A DNA stretch of 64,000 nt from Streptomyces albus subsp. albus (lineage in GTDB: Bacteria > Actinomycetota > Actinomycetes > Streptomycetales > Streptomycetaceae): assembly GCF_000719865.1 (NCBI RefSeq), contig NZ_JOID01000004.1:1-64000 (forward strand). The letters run 5' to 3'. Numbering within the stretch: the stretch's first letter is position 1; each line of letters starts with the position of its first letter. Under the pieces are notes generated by a model, which saw nothing but the letters and a program-made list of their open reading frames with translations, did no database searches and had not been told where the DNA came from. A program made the position numbers and the translations under genes. This document shows positions 26,462 through 35,165 of the stretch, piece by piece.

Positions 26462-26766
26462 GCGTCTGGATCGCCATCGGCCTCACCACGGCCGGCTGCT
26501 ACCTCGTCAAACTGTTCGGGCTGTCGGTGCCCGCCGGCGCGCTGGAACGGCCCGCCGTCAAGCGGCTGGCCGCCCTGCTGCCCATCGCGCTGCTGGCCGC
26601 GCTCACCGCCCAGCAGACCTTCGGCGAGGGCTCCGCCCTGGTCCTCGACGCCAGGGCGGCGGGGGTCGCCGCCGCGGCGCTGGCGCTGCTGCTGCGGGCC
26701 CCGTTCCTGGTGGTCGTGGGGGCCGCCGTCCTGGTGACCGCGGCGGTGCGCGCGCTGACCGGCTGA
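26458..26766 (+). CDS. azlD: AzlD family exporter subunit
   Basis: A 102-residue protein with four hydrophobic stretches and the AzlD pattern VWIAIGLTTAGCYLVKLFGL, then RLAALLPIALLAALTAQQTF. It pairs with AzlC as the small subunit. Translation is coupled to azlC by a 4-base overlap. No terminator is obvious after it; the next gene follows in 43 nt but seems to have its own promoter. Confidence 0.88.
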   Translation: MSVWIAIGLTTAGCYLVKLFGLSVPAGALERPAVKRLAALLPIALLAALTAQQTFGEGSALVLDARAAGVAAAALALLLRAPFLVVVGAAVLVTAAVRALTG

Positions 26767-26809
26767 CGGCCGGCCGGGACCGCACCGCCGAGGCGGGATA
26801 CTGGACCTC

Positions 26810-27004
26810 ATGCGGTTGACGGACTTCTGGCAGCGGATGGCGGATCACTTCGGTGCGGCGTACGCCGACTCCTTCGCGCGCGATCATGTGATGTCCGAGC
26901 TCGGCGGGAGGACGGTGTACGAGGCGCTGGAGGCCGGCTGGAACGCCAAGGACGTGTGGCGGGCCGTCTGCGCCGCCATGGACGTCCCCGCCGACCGCCG
27001 CTGA
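26810..27004 (+). CDS. DUF3046 small protein
   Basis: A 64-residue protein with the DUF3046 features MRLTDFWQRM at the start and a C-terminal GWNAKDVWRAVCAAM segment. The function is unknown; the family is actinobacterial and, as here, commonly sits close to recA. GATACT lies 7 nt before the ATG, so it is probably leaderless. Confidence 0.85.
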   Translation: MRLTDFWQRMADHFGAAYADSFARDHVMSELGGRTVYEALEAGWNAKDVWRAVCAAMDVPADRR

Positions 27005-27094
27005 CCCCGGTGGCCGGGTGAGCCGTGACCCCGGGCGCCGGACGGGCCGCCCCGGGGGGAGCGGGCCGCACCCCGGATGGGTCAAACTGGCACC

Positions 27095-28363
27095 GTGGCA
27101 GCGAACGACGACGAACCCGGTGGCGCCCCGGAACCCGGACCGCGCCCTGTCCCCGCCGAGCGGGCCCCCGTGCGCGGTGGTGAGCGGATGCCTGCCTGGC
27201 TGCCACGCGCCATCGCCCTGGTGTTCGCCGCCTATGCGGTCTTCCTGCTCGCGAGCTGGGCCTTCCAGCAGCTCACCGGACTGCTGATCAACATCCTGAT
27301 CGCGTTCTTCCTGGGGCTGGCGATCGAACCGGCGGTGGACCGCATGGCGGACCGCGGGATGCGCCGAGGCCTGGCAACCGCCCTGGTGTTCCTGGGTCTC
27401 GTCGTGGCCGTGGCCGGGTTCGTCACCCTGCTCGGCTCGATGCTCGCCGGCCAGATCGTCACCATGGTCGAGAACTTCCCGGCCTATCTCGACTCGGTGA
27501 TCCGCTGGAGCAACAAGACCTTCGGCACCAGCGTCTCGCGCCTGGAGATGCAGGACAGCCTGCTCAAGTCCGCCTGGCTGCAGAAGTACGTGCAGAACAG
27601 CGCGGGCGGGGTGCTGGACGTGTCGGCGCAGGTGATCGGCGGCCTGTTCATGACCCTCACCGTGGCGCTGTTCTCCTTCTACTTCGCGGCCGACGGTCCG
27701 CGGCTGCGCCGGGCCCTGTGCTCCATGCTGCCGCCGGCCAAGCAGGCCGAGGTGCTGCGGGCCTGGGACATCGCGGTCGCCAAGACCGGTGGCTACCTCT
27801 ACTCGCGCGGCCTGATGGCGCTGGTCTCCGGTGGCGCGCACTACGTGCTGCTGGAGATCCTCGGGGTGCCGTACGCCCCGGCCCTGGCGATCTGGGTGGG
27901 GCTGGTCTCGCAGTTCATTCCGGCGATCGGCACCTATCTGGCGGGCGCGCTGCCGATCCTGCTGGCGTTCACCGTCAACCCCTGGTACGCGCTGTGGGTG
28001 CTCGTCTTCGTCGTGATCTACCAGCAGCTGGAGAACTACATCCTGCAGCCGCGGATCACGGCCCGGACCGTGGACATCCACCCCGCCGTCGCCTTCGGCT
28101 CGGTCATCGGGGGCGCCGCGCTGCTCGGTGCCGTCGGCGCGCTGATCGCGATCCCGGCGACGGCCACGCTGCAGGCGTTCCTGTCGGCCTATGTGAAGCG
28201 GTACGACGTCACCGACCATCCGCGGGTGCGCAGCCGGCGGCCGGTGCGGGAGCGGGGGGCCTCGACGCTCTCCCGGGTGCGCCGGGCGCTGCTCGGCCGC
28301 CGGCCGCCGGAGAGCGGGGACGGGGACGGAGACGGGGACAGGGACAGGGACAGGGACAGCTGA
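27095..28363 (+). CDS. AI-2E family (UPF0118/PerM-like) membrane transporter
   Basis: A 422-residue integral membrane protein. After a ~30-residue Pro-rich tail there are two N-terminal spans, a soluble middle segment (~130-190), and a block of further spans with the family hallmarks FYFAADGPRLRR, VPYAPALAIWVGLVSQFIPAIG and YQQLENYILQPRI. The family includes TqsA and Na+/H+ antiporters, so the substrate cannot be assigned. The C-terminus is an Asp/Gly/Arg tail encoded by a hexanucleotide repeat. GTG is chosen because CAAACT sits 6 nt upstream; ATG at 27077 would add six residues. Confidence 0.85.
   Translation: MAANDDEPGGAPEPGPRPVPAERAPVRGGERMPAWLPRAIALVFAAYAVFLLASWAFQQLTGLLINILIAFFLGLAIEPAVDRMADRGMRRGLATALVFLGLVVAVAGFVTLLGSMLAGQIVTMVENFPAYLDSVIRWSNKTFGTSVSRLEMQDSLLKSAWLQKYVQNSAGGVLDVSAQVIGGLFMTLTVALFSFYFAADGPRLRRALCSMLPPAKQAEVLRAWDIAVAKTGGYLYSRGLMALVSGGAHYVLLEILGVPYAPALAIWVGLVSQFIPAIGTYLAGALPILLAFTVNPWYALWVLVFVVIYQQLENYILQPRITARTVDIHPAVAFGSVIGGAALLGAVGALIAIPATATLQAFLSAYVKRYDVTDHPRVRSRRPVRERGASTLSRVRRALLGRRPPESGDGDGDGDRDRDRDS
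28316..28357 (+). repeat. Hexanucleotide tandem repeat in a coding 3' end
   Basis: Seven tandem hexamers of the form GGGGAC/AGGGAC encode (Gly-Asp)4 and (Arg-Asp)3 at the C-terminus of the AI-2E family protein. The unit is a multiple of three, so changes in copy number keep the frame. Confidence 0.85.
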
Positions 28364-28415
28364 GGGGGCGGCGCGGGCCCTGTCCCGGGGCGCGGCGCGC
28401 GGGCGGGTGATCGGC

Positions 28416-28442
28416 TTGACACCAAAATCGAACATCCATTCA
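28416..28442 (+). promoter_or_regulatory. recA promoter with LexA (SOS) box
   Basis: TTGACA at 28416-28421 is a consensus -35. A Gram-positive SOS box, CGAACATCCATTCA (28429-28442, pattern GAAC-N4-RTTC), fills the spacer and reaches a weak -10 (TTCAGA or TCAGAT). LexA binding here would block RNA polymerase directly. The 5' leader to recA is then about 110 nt. Confidence 0.8.
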
Positions 28443-28558
28443 GATGGATGGCCCGGCCGGGTTTTCCACAGCCCGGCCGGCGACGGGGCGCGTTGTCAGT
28501 GCCAGGCGTTAGCGTCATGGACGTGAAGCGATCGACTCAAGCAAACCGGGTGGAACCC

Positions 28559-29683
28559 ATGGCAGCAGGATCCGACCGCGAGAAGGCGCTCGACGCCGCG
28601 CTCGCGCAGATTGAACGGCAATTCGGCAAGGGCGCCGTCATGCGCCTCGGTGACCGGCCGAACGACCCCATCGAGGTCATCCCCACCGGGTCGACCGCTC
28701 TCGACGTGGCGCTGGGAGTCGGCGGTCTGCCGCGCGGCCGGGTCGTCGAGGTGTACGGCCCGGAGTCCTCCGGTAAGACGACCCTCACGCTCCACGCGGT
28801 GGCCAACGCCCAGAAGGCGGGCGGCACCGTCGCCTTCGTCGACGCGGAGCACGCGCTCGACCCCGAGTACGCCAAGGCCCTGGGCGTCGACACGGACAAC
28901 CTCATCCTCTCCCAGCCGGACACCGGCGAGCAGGCGCTGGAGATCGTGGACATGCTGGTCCGCTCCGGCGCCCTCGACCTGATCGTCATCGACTCCGTGG
29001 CGGCCCTGGTGCCGCGCGCGGAGATCGAGGGCGAGATGGGGGACTCGCACGTCGGTCTCCAGGCCCGGCTGATGAGCCAGGCGCTCCGCAAGATCACCAG
29101 CGCCCTGAACCAGTCCAAGACCACGGCGATCTTCATCAACCAGCTCCGCGAGAAGATCGGTGTGATGTTCGGCTCACCCGAGACCACCACCGGTGGCCGG
29201 GCGCTGAAGTTCTACGCCTCGGTGCGGATCGACATCCGCCGGATCGAGACCCTCAAGGACGGCACCGACGCGGTTGGCAACCGCACCCGCTGCAAGGTCG
29301 TGAAGAACAAGGTCGCGCCGCCCTTCAAGCAGGCCGAGTTCGACATCCTCTACGGCGAGGGCATCAGCCGTGAGGGCGGACTGATCGACATGGGCGTCGA
29401 GCACGGCTTCATCCGCAAGTCCGGTGCCTGGTACACCTACGAGGGCGACCAGTTGGGACAGGGCAAGGAGAACGCCCGCAAGTTCCTCAAGGACAACCCG
29501 GACCTGGGCAACGAGATCGAGAAGAAGATCAAGGAAAAGCTGGGGATCGGGGTGCGCCCGGAGGCTCCGGCCGCAGAGCCGGGAGCGGACGCGGCGGGAG
29601 CGCCCGCCGAGCCGGCGAAGGCGGTGCCCGCCCCGGCCGCCAAGGCGACCAGGGCCTCCAAGGCCGCTGCCGCCAAGAGCTAG
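28559..29683 (+). CDS. recA: Recombinase RecA
   Basis: A 374-residue RecA, the same length as in S. coelicolor and S. lividans. It has the Walker A motif PESSGKTT (~67-74), Walker [13 protein letters not shown], the L2 loop region with [32 protein letters not shown] (split), and an Ala/Pro/Lys C-terminal tail. It forms the strand-exchange filament and triggers LexA self-cleavage. I chose the ATG that gives [19 protein letters not shown], with GGTGGA 5 nt upstream. ATG at 28517 is in frame but would add 14 residues absent from relatives. recX follows after 3 nt. Confidence 0.98.
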   Translation: MAAGSDREKALDAALAQIERQFGKGAVMRLGDRPNDPIEVIPTGSTALDVALGVGGLPRGRVVEVYGPESSGKTTLTLHAVANAQKAGGTVAFVDAEHALDPEYAKALGVDTDNLILSQPDTGEQALEIVDMLVRSGALDLIVIDSVAALVPRAEIEGEMGDSHVGLQARLMSQALRKITSALNQSKTTAIFINQLREKIGVMFGSPETTTGGRALKFYASVRIDIRRIETLKDGTDAVGNRTRCKVVKNKVAPPFKQAEFDILYGEGISREGGLIDMGVEHGFIRKSGAWYTYEGDQLGQGKENARKFLKDNPDLGNEIEKKIKEKLGIGVRPEAPAAEPGADAAGAPAEPAKAVPAPAAKATRASKAAAAKS

Positions 29684-29686
29684 CCC

Positions 29687-30331
29687 ATGACGCGGCGAAC
29701 CGGCCGGCCGCAGGGGCGGCGGAAGGACGGCGGCGAGGACGACAGGGACGGCGGTGGCCCCTCTCCGTCGAGGGCCGGACAGGGGACACCGCGTCCGGGC
29801 GCGGGTACGGCCGCGTCCCGGACCGACGACCCCGGTGAGCGGGCACGGGCCATCTGCCTGCGCCTGCTCACCGGGACGCCGCGCACCCGCAAGCAGCTCG
29901 CCGACGCCTTGCGCAAGCGGGACATTCCCGAGGACGTGGCCGAGGAGGTCCTCTCCCGCTTCGAGGAGGTCGGTCTGATCGACGACGCCTCCTTCGCCGG
30001 TGCCTGGGTCGAGTCCCGCCACCACGGGCGGGGGCTGGCCCGCCGCGCCCTCGCTCGGGAACTGCGCACCCGCGGAGTGGAATCGACGGTCATCGACGAG
30101 GCCGTGGGCCGGCTCGACTCCGAACAGGAGGAGGAGACGGCCCGGGCGCTGGTGGAGCGCAGACTGCGGTCCACCCGGGGGCTGGACCGGGAGAAGCGGA
30201 TCCGCCGCCTCGCCGGGATGCTGGCCCGCAAGGGCTACTCGGAGGGGCTCGCCCTGCGGGTGGTCCGGCGCGCGCTGGAGGAGGAGGGCGAGGACCCGGA
30301 GGCCCTGGAGTGGTTCCTCCCCGGGGACTGA
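29687..30331 (+). CDS. recX: RecA regulator RecX
   Basis: A 214-residue RecX protein made of tandem three-helix repeats (RARAICLRLLTGTPRTRKQL, then DALRKRDIPEDVAEEVLSRF, DDASFAGAWVESR, GYSEGLALRVVRRAL), preceded by a ~45-residue basic, low-complexity N-terminus. RecX caps or destabilises RecA filaments. It lies 3 nt after recA and must be cotranscribed with it, hence SOS-inducible. Confidence 0.95.
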   Translation: MTRRTGRPQGRRKDGGEDDRDGGGPSPSRAGQGTPRPGAGTAASRTDDPGERARAICLRLLTGTPRTRKQLADALRKRDIPEDVAEEVLSRFEEVGLIDDASFAGAWVESRHHGRGLARRALARELRTRGVESTVIDEAVGRLDSEQEEETARALVERRLRSTRGLDREKRIRRLAGMLARKGYSEGLALRVVRRALEEEGEDPEALEWFLPGD

Positions 30332-30593
30332 ACCCTTGTCCCGCCTCCGTCCGTTCGCCGGCCCGGTGTCCGGACCCTCTGACGTGCTCCGGGGAGCGTG
30401 GACTCCCCACCTCATGGCCCTGTGACCTGGGACGGCGGGGTGGTGACCGTCGGGCCGGCTCCCTCGGCGCACCGGCGCCGTGACGCGCGCATCCACGCTG
30501 CCGGGGGACGGCGGCCCGATGAGCCGGTGCGTCAGCGTGCCCCGCGGTGCCTTGAACCGAACCGGTCCCAGCAGGGCCTAGGCCGCTCCGGCC

Positions 30594-32402
30594 TCAGCGG
30601 CGTATGCCGGTCGCGGAGGAGACGCCGTCCGCGGACGCCGGCGTCACCGCGTTCGCGTCCCCGGCCCCGGCGGGATGCCCGTCTCCGGCGGTCGTCCGGG
30701 CCGTGCCTGCTGTGCCGACCCCCTGCGCTCCGCCTTTCTCCGCCGTTCCGTTCTCCCCGGTTCCGGCCCTTCCCGGTACGGCACCGCCGCCCGCCGGGGC
30801 CGCCCCGCCTCCGCCCCGCACGGTCTCCGCGCAGGCGTGGAGCTCCGCCGGATCCACGCCCGTCAGCGCGGCGACCAGATGGCCGTCCGGCCGGACCATC
30901 AGCACCGTGTGCGCCGCCGCGCCCGGATAGCCCTCCGTCACCAGCAGTTCGGCCGGTACCGGCAGCGCGGCCACGGCCGCGGCCAGCCGCGGCATCAGCC
31001 CCGCGCCCATCCAGTGCCTGCGGTCCCAGACACCGGTCCCCGGAGCCACCAGCAGCACCAGCAGATCACCGCCGAGCCGCTCCCGCAGCCGCGCCACGGC
31101 GCCGTCCGGCGCGGTCACCGCCACATCCTCCACCGGCTCGCCCGGCAGGGTGCCGACCTCGGCCGCCGCCTCCGTCGGGGGAGGCGCGAGCGGGGAGTGC
31201 GCGTACCCGGGTGGCGCTCCCAGCGGGCCCCGCCCCAGATGACCGTCCGTCAACAGGCTCTCCTCCCCGCGTCCGGCCCCGGGCAGCAGCGACCGGCGTA
31301 CGGCGGGCCAGGCGCCCGCGGCCCGGACCAGCGGCAGTGCCTGGTCGGCCGCGCGCAGCCGGGCGCCGACGGACCGGCGCCGCTCCGCCTGATAGCTGTC
31401 GAGCAGCGTCTCGGAGGCGCCGTGGTGCCGCGCCAGCGCCAGCTTCCAGGAGAGGTTCGCCGCGTCCCGCAGCCCTTCGTCGAGTTCCTGGGTGCCGAGG
31501 CTGCCCAGCAGGTGCGCCGCGTCCCCGGCCAGGAAGACCCGGCCCGACCGCCACCGGCGCGCGAGCCGGTGGTGGACGGTGTGCACCCCGGTGTCCAGCA
31601 GGTCGTACGGGGGGATGTCGCCGCACCAGGTGGTGAGGGTGTCGCGGATCCGGGCGACGAGAGCCTCGGGCGTTACGAGGTCCCCCCGGGGCGGCAGCAG
31701 CCAGTCGATCCGCCAGACCTTGTCCGGCAGCGGGCGCGCCAGCACCTCCTCGGCGCGCGGGCCCCGGTACAGCACGGCCTCGCCGGGCCAGGGGAGTTCG
31801 GTGCGGAGCGCGGCGACCGCGTGCCGTTCGACGGCCGTCCGGCCGGGGAAGCGCACGTCGAGGAGCTTGCGCACGGTGGACCGCGCCCCGTCGCAGCCGA
31901 CCAGATGGCTGCCGCGCCACGGGCGGCTGCCCGCGCCGCCCCCCGGCTGCGAGCCCGCCGGCCCCGTCGGCCCCGCCGGCCCCGCCGGCTCCCGGGTGTA
32001 CGCGGTGACGCCGTCCGCGTCCTGCTCCAGGGCGTGGAGGCGGCAGCCGGTGACGATCCGGGCGAGGCCCCCGGCCTCCAGCGCGGACCGCAGCCCGTGG
32101 ACGAGTTCGTGCTGCGGCAGATGGAGCGGGGCGTCGTCCCCCAGCTCCTCCCGCCGTGGCGACTGCCTCCGCCGCAGCGTCCGCCAGGCCGTCCACCGCG
32201 TGCCGGTGCCGGAAAGGGAGGTGCCGAGGAGGCGGCCGGCGAAGGCGGCGCTGTCGGGGCTCAGCACGGTGGTCCGGGCGGGCCGCGGCTCGTACGCGCC
32301 GGAGCTCTCGTCCAGGACGAGGACGGGGACGTCGTGCCGGGTGAGCGCCAGGGCGAGCGCGAGACCGACGGGCCCCGCGCCGACGACGATCACCGGGTCC
32401 AC
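30594..32402 (-). CDS. FAD-dependent aromatic monooxygenase (PheA/TfdB group)
   Basis: A 602-residue flavoprotein hydroxylase. The Rossmann motif GAGPVGLALALALTRHDVPV sits at the N-terminus, the DG motif (HLVGCDGARSTVRKLL) at ~160-180, and the second FAD motif GRVFLAGDAAHLLGSLGTQE at ~290-310. A thioredoxin-like C-terminal domain follows. The last ~70 residues are Gly/Ala/Thr-rich and unstructured. The substrate is unknown; no aromatic catabolic or polyketide genes are adjacent. GTG follows AAGGAG by 8 nt. It lies downstream of the glu operon on the same strand but beyond a strong terminator, so it is probably separately transcribed. In the 262-bp gap towards recX I see no gene and no clear terminator. 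Confidence 0.85.
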   Translation of the reverse strand: MDPVIVVGAGPVGLALALALTRHDVPVLVLDESSGAYEPRPARTTVLSPDSAAFAGRLLGTSLSGTGTRWTAWRTLRRRQSPRREELGDDAPLHLPQHELVHGLRSALEAGGLARIVTGCRLHALEQDADGVTAYTREPAGPAGPTGPAGSQPGGGAGSRPWRGSHLVGCDGARSTVRKLLDVRFPGRTAVERHAVAALRTELPWPGEAVLYRGPRAEEVLARPLPDKVWRIDWLLPPRGDLVTPEALVARIRDTLTTWCGDIPPYDLLDTGVHTVHHRLARRWRSGRVFLAGDAAHLLGSLGTQELDEGLRDAANLSWKLALARHHGASETLLDSYQAERRRSVGARLRAADQALPLVRAAGAWPAVRRSLLPGAGRGEESLLTDGHLGRGPLGAPPGYAHSPLAPPPTEAAAEVGTLPGEPVEDVAVTAPDGAVARLRERLGGDLLVLLVAPGTGVWDRRHWMGAGLMPRLAAAVAALPVPAELLVTEGYPGAAAHTVLMVRPDGHLVAALTGVDPAELHACAETVRGGGGAAPAGGGAVPGRAGTGENGTAEKGGAQGVGTAGTARTTAGDGHPAGAGDANAVTPASADGVSSATGIRR

Positions 32403-32505
32403 GGGGCGGCTCCTTCGACCCGGAGGGTCGGGGAAGGGATGGTGCAGGGGGCCCGGTGCGTGATCACAGAAGGAATGCAACCCACTGGGATTGCCCACGT
32501 CAAGC

Positions 32506-32540
32506 GAGAGGGACAGCGGCTGACCACCGCTGTCCCTCTC
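32506..32540 (-). terminator. glu operon terminator
   Basis: A perfect 14-bp stem (GAGAGGGACAGCGG and its complement) with a 7-nt loop, 27 nt beyond the gluD stop. It separates the transporter operon from the monooxygenase gene downstream. Confidence 0.85.
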
Positions 32541-32566
32541 GTCGCTTCCGTCCCCGCCGGCGCGGC

Positions 32567-33526
32567 TCAGCGCGTCTTGCGCACACCGCCGTCGCCGGGC
32601 CCGTGCCCGGGGCCTCCCGGGCCGTCCGTGCGGTCGTCGCCGGGCGCCGAGACCACGGCGACGTCGCTGCCGATGTCCTCGGTCACCACGGCTCCGGTTC
32701 CCTTGCGGGAGCGCCGGGCCCGGCCTTCCAGCCAGCTGGCGAAGCTGGTGAGCAGGAAGTTGAGCAGGATGAAGAGGAGAGCGACCACGGTGAAGGCGGC
32801 GATGGTGTTCGCGCCGTAGTTGGCGGTGATGCTCCGGACGCGGCTCAGCAGTTCGGCGAAACCGAGCAGCGCGCCGCCCAGCGCCGTGTCCTTCACGATC
32901 ACCACGAGCTGGCTGACCAGGGCCGGCAGCATCGCGGTCACGGCCTGCGGCAGCAGCACATAGGACATGATCTGTCCCTTGCGCATGCCGATGGCCTTGG
33001 CGGCGTCCGTCTGCCCGTGCGGCAGGGAGAGGATGCCGGCGCGGACCACCTCGGCGATGACGGAGGCGTTGTAGAGCACCAGTCCGGTCACCACCGCGTA
33101 GAGCGGGCGGATCTCCGACTCCACATCGGTGAGCTGGGCGTACGCCTCGTTCGCGAACAGCATCAGCAGCAGCACCGGGATGGCCCGGAAGAACTCGACC
33201 ACCGCACCGACCGGCACGCTGATCCACCGGTGATCGGACAGCCGCCCGATGCCGAGCAGGGCGCCGAACGGCAGCGCGATGACGATGGCCAGGGCCGCCG
33301 CCTTCAGGGTGTTCAGCAGACCGGGCAGCAGGAAGGTGGTCCAGATCCGGGAGTCCTCCACGAACGGGAGCCACTTCTCGCCGGCGAGCTGGTTCTTGTC
33401 CGCCATGGTGTCCAGGACCCACCAGGACACCAGCCCCAGAACGACGAGGAACAGGACGGTGTAGAGCCAGTTGCGCCGCTTGGCGCGGGGCCCCGGAACG
33501 TCGTACAGAACGGAGAGGTCACTCAT
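32567..33526 (-). CDS. gluD: Glutamate ABC transporter permease GluD
   Basis: A 319-residue permease of the polar amino-acid (HisM/GlnP) class with five to six membrane spans and the EAA loop (AAKAIGMRKGQIMSYVLLPQ) that contacts the ATPase. An ~50-residue Gly/Asp-rich cytoplasmic tail is longer than in most relatives. Its ATG overlaps the gluC stop by 4 bases. Glutamate specificity is inherited from the conserved gluABCD arrangement of Corynebacterium and Streptomyces. Confidence 0.92.
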   Translation of the reverse strand: MSDLSVLYDVPGPRAKRRNWLYTVLFLVVLGLVSWWVLDTMADKNQLAGEKWLPFVEDSRIWTTFLLPGLLNTLKAAALAIVIALPFGALLGIGRLSDHRWISVPVGAVVEFFRAIPVLLLMLFANEAYAQLTDVESEIRPLYAVVTGLVLYNASVIAEVVRAGILSLPHGQTDAAKAIGMRKGQIMSYVLLPQAVTAMLPALVSQLVVIVKDTALGGALLGFAELLSRVRSITANYGANTIAAFTVVALLFILLNFLLTSFASWLEGRARRSRKGTGAVVTEDIGSDVAVVSAPGDDRTDGPGGPGHGPGDGGVRKTR

Positions 33527-34197
33527 CGCTTCACCGCCACACGCTTGCTGACCCAGCCGAGTAGAAGCCCTGTGGGAAGGGTCAGGACAATGAACCCGAA
33601 GGCGAACACGGAGAAGACGAGGAAGATGACGTCGCTCTCGTTCTCGATCATCTCCTTCATCAGCAGTGCCGCTTCGGAGACTCCGATGGTGGCCGCCACC
33701 GTCGTGTTCTTGGTGAGGGCGATGAGGACGTTCGCCAGCGGGGCCACCACCGACCGGAAGGCCTGTGGCAGGACGATGAGTGTCAGCACCTGCGTGAAGC
33801 CGAGCCCCAGTGCCCGCGCCGCCTCGGCCTGGCCGACGGGCACCGTGTTGATGCCGGAGCGCAGCGCCTCGCAGACGAAGGTGGCGGTGTAGGCCACCAG
33901 GCCGAGCACGGCCAGCCGGAAGCCGATCTGGTCGGAGTCCCGGCCGCCCAGGGTGACGCTCAGGGTCTGGTAGAGCCCCAGCGAGGCGGCGACGAGGACG
34001 ACTGTGAGCGGAGTGTTCCGCATGATGTTGACGTATGCGGTGCCGAAGCCGCGCATCAGCGGAACGGGGCTCACGCGCATCCCGGCGAGGATCGTTCCCC
34101 AGATGAGGGATCCCACGGCCGAGTAGACGGTGAGCTGCACCGTCACCCAGAACGCCCCGAGCAGGTCGTACCGCTCTAGATCAAGAAAGTCGAACAC
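33523..34197 (-). CDS. gluC: Glutamate ABC transporter permease GluC
   Basis: A 224-residue permease with five predicted spans and the EAA loop AARALGLGFTQVLTLIVLPQ (~130-150). It is the partner of GluD in the membrane channel. The GTG start gives MFDFLDLERYDLLGAFWVTV. A G/C hairpin separates it from gluB, which may lower its expression relative to the binding protein. Confidence 0.92.
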   Translation of the reverse strand: MFDFLDLERYDLLGAFWVTVQLTVYSAVGSLIWGTILAGMRVSPVPLMRGFGTAYVNIMRNTPLTVVLVAASLGLYQTLSVTLGGRDSDQIGFRLAVLGLVAYTATFVCEALRSGINTVPVGQAEAARALGLGFTQVLTLIVLPQAFRSVVAPLANVLIALTKNTTVAATIGVSEAALLMKEMIENESDVIFLVFSVFAFGFIVLTLPTGLLLGWVSKRVAVKR

Positions 34198-34232
34198 GTG
34201 GATCCGCGCTCTCCCCTGGTGGTCGGATGGTG

Positions 34233-34262
34233 CGGCGCGCCGCCCGGGCGGACGGCGCGCCG
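34233..34262 (-). other. Intercistronic hairpin between gluB and gluC
   Basis: Two copies of CGGCGCGCCG, itself a palindrome, lie 10 nt apart and form a perfect 10-bp stem 8 nt beyond the gluB stop. It lies inside the operon, so it is more likely an mRNA-stabilising or attenuating element than a full terminator. Confidence 0.7.
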
Positions 34263-34270
34263 ACGGGTCC

Positions 34271-35095
34271 TCAGCTGGTCTCGGTGATCTCCGGCGCCGG
34301 CTCGTTCTTGTAGCCGGCCGGGCCGAAGTTGTCCTTGACCGCCTTGTCCCAGGAGCCGTCCTCGACCATCTTCTTCAGAGCGTCGTTGATCTTCTTCTGG
34401 AGCTCGGTGTCGCCCTTCTTGAGGCCGATGCCGTAGTTCTCGTCGCTGAGGCTGAGCCCGGCGAGCTTGAACTTGCCCTTGTGCTCGTCCTGCGCGGCGT
34501 AGCCGGCGAGGATGGCGTCGTCCGTGGTCAGGGCGTCAACGACCTTGTTCTCCAGACCGGTCAGGCACTGGGAGTAGCCGCCCTGCTCATCGAGGTCGGC
34601 CTTGGGCGCGAGCTCGTTCTTGACGTTCTGCGCGGAGGTCGAGCCGGTGACCGAGCAGAGCTTCTTGGAGTTGAGGTCCCCGGCTTCCTTGATCGACGTT
34701 TCGTCGGCCCGGATCAGCAGGTCCTGGTGGGCGAGGAAGTACGGGCCGGCGAAGCTGACCTTCTCCTTGCGCTCATCGGTGATCGAGTAGCTGGCGACGA
34801 TGAAGTCGACGTCCCCGCGCGAGATCAGGTTCTCCCGCTCGGCGCTGGGGGCTTCCTTCCACTCGATGTCCTTCTCGTCGTAGCCGAGCTCCTTGGCGAC
34901 GTACGTGGCGACGTCGACGTCGAAGCCCGTGTAGTCGCCGTCCGGGGTCTTCAGACCGAGACCCGGCTGGTCGAACTTGATGCCGACGGTGATCTTCTCG
35001 TCGTCACCGCTGTCACTGCCGCCGCCACAGGCGGTGGCAGTGAGGGCGAGGACGACTGCGGCGGCGGCAGCGGTGCCGGCCTTGCGGAGTTTCAT
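34271..35095 (-). CDS. gluB: Glutamate ABC transporter substrate-binding lipoprotein GluB
   Basis: A 274-residue extracytoplasmic binding protein of family 3. The signal peptide ends in a lipobox (LTATAC, Cys ~23), so the protein is membrane-anchored. The mature part has the bilobed fold signatures GLKTPDGDYTGFDVDVATYV and VDFIVASYSITDERKEKVSF. The ribosome site GAGGAAG lies 6 nt before ATG. It is second in the operon, after gluA. Confidence 0.95.
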   Translation of the reverse strand: MKLRKAGTAAAAAVVLALTATACGGGSDSGDDEKITVGIKFDQPGLGLKTPDGDYTGFDVDVATYVAKELGYDEKDIEWKEAPSAERENLISRGDVDFIVASYSITDERKEKVSFAGPYFLAHQDLLIRADETSIKEAGDLNSKKLCSVTGSTSAQNVKNELAPKADLDEQGGYSQCLTGLENKVVDALTTDDAILAGYAAQDEHKGKFKLAGLSLSDENYGIGLKKGDTELQKKINDALKKMVEDGSWDKAVKDNFGPAGYKNEPAPEITETS

Positions 35096-35165
35096 GAGCG
35101 AACTTCCTCACGGTGATCGGTAACGGGATGTTCTGCCGGGCCGGGCCCGGGGGAGACGGGCCGGC

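Noticed and set aside
30398..31636. A 412-codon plus-strand frame after recX
   Set aside because: It is Pro/Arg-rich and overlaps the monooxygenase gene, which has intact FAD motifs on the other strand.
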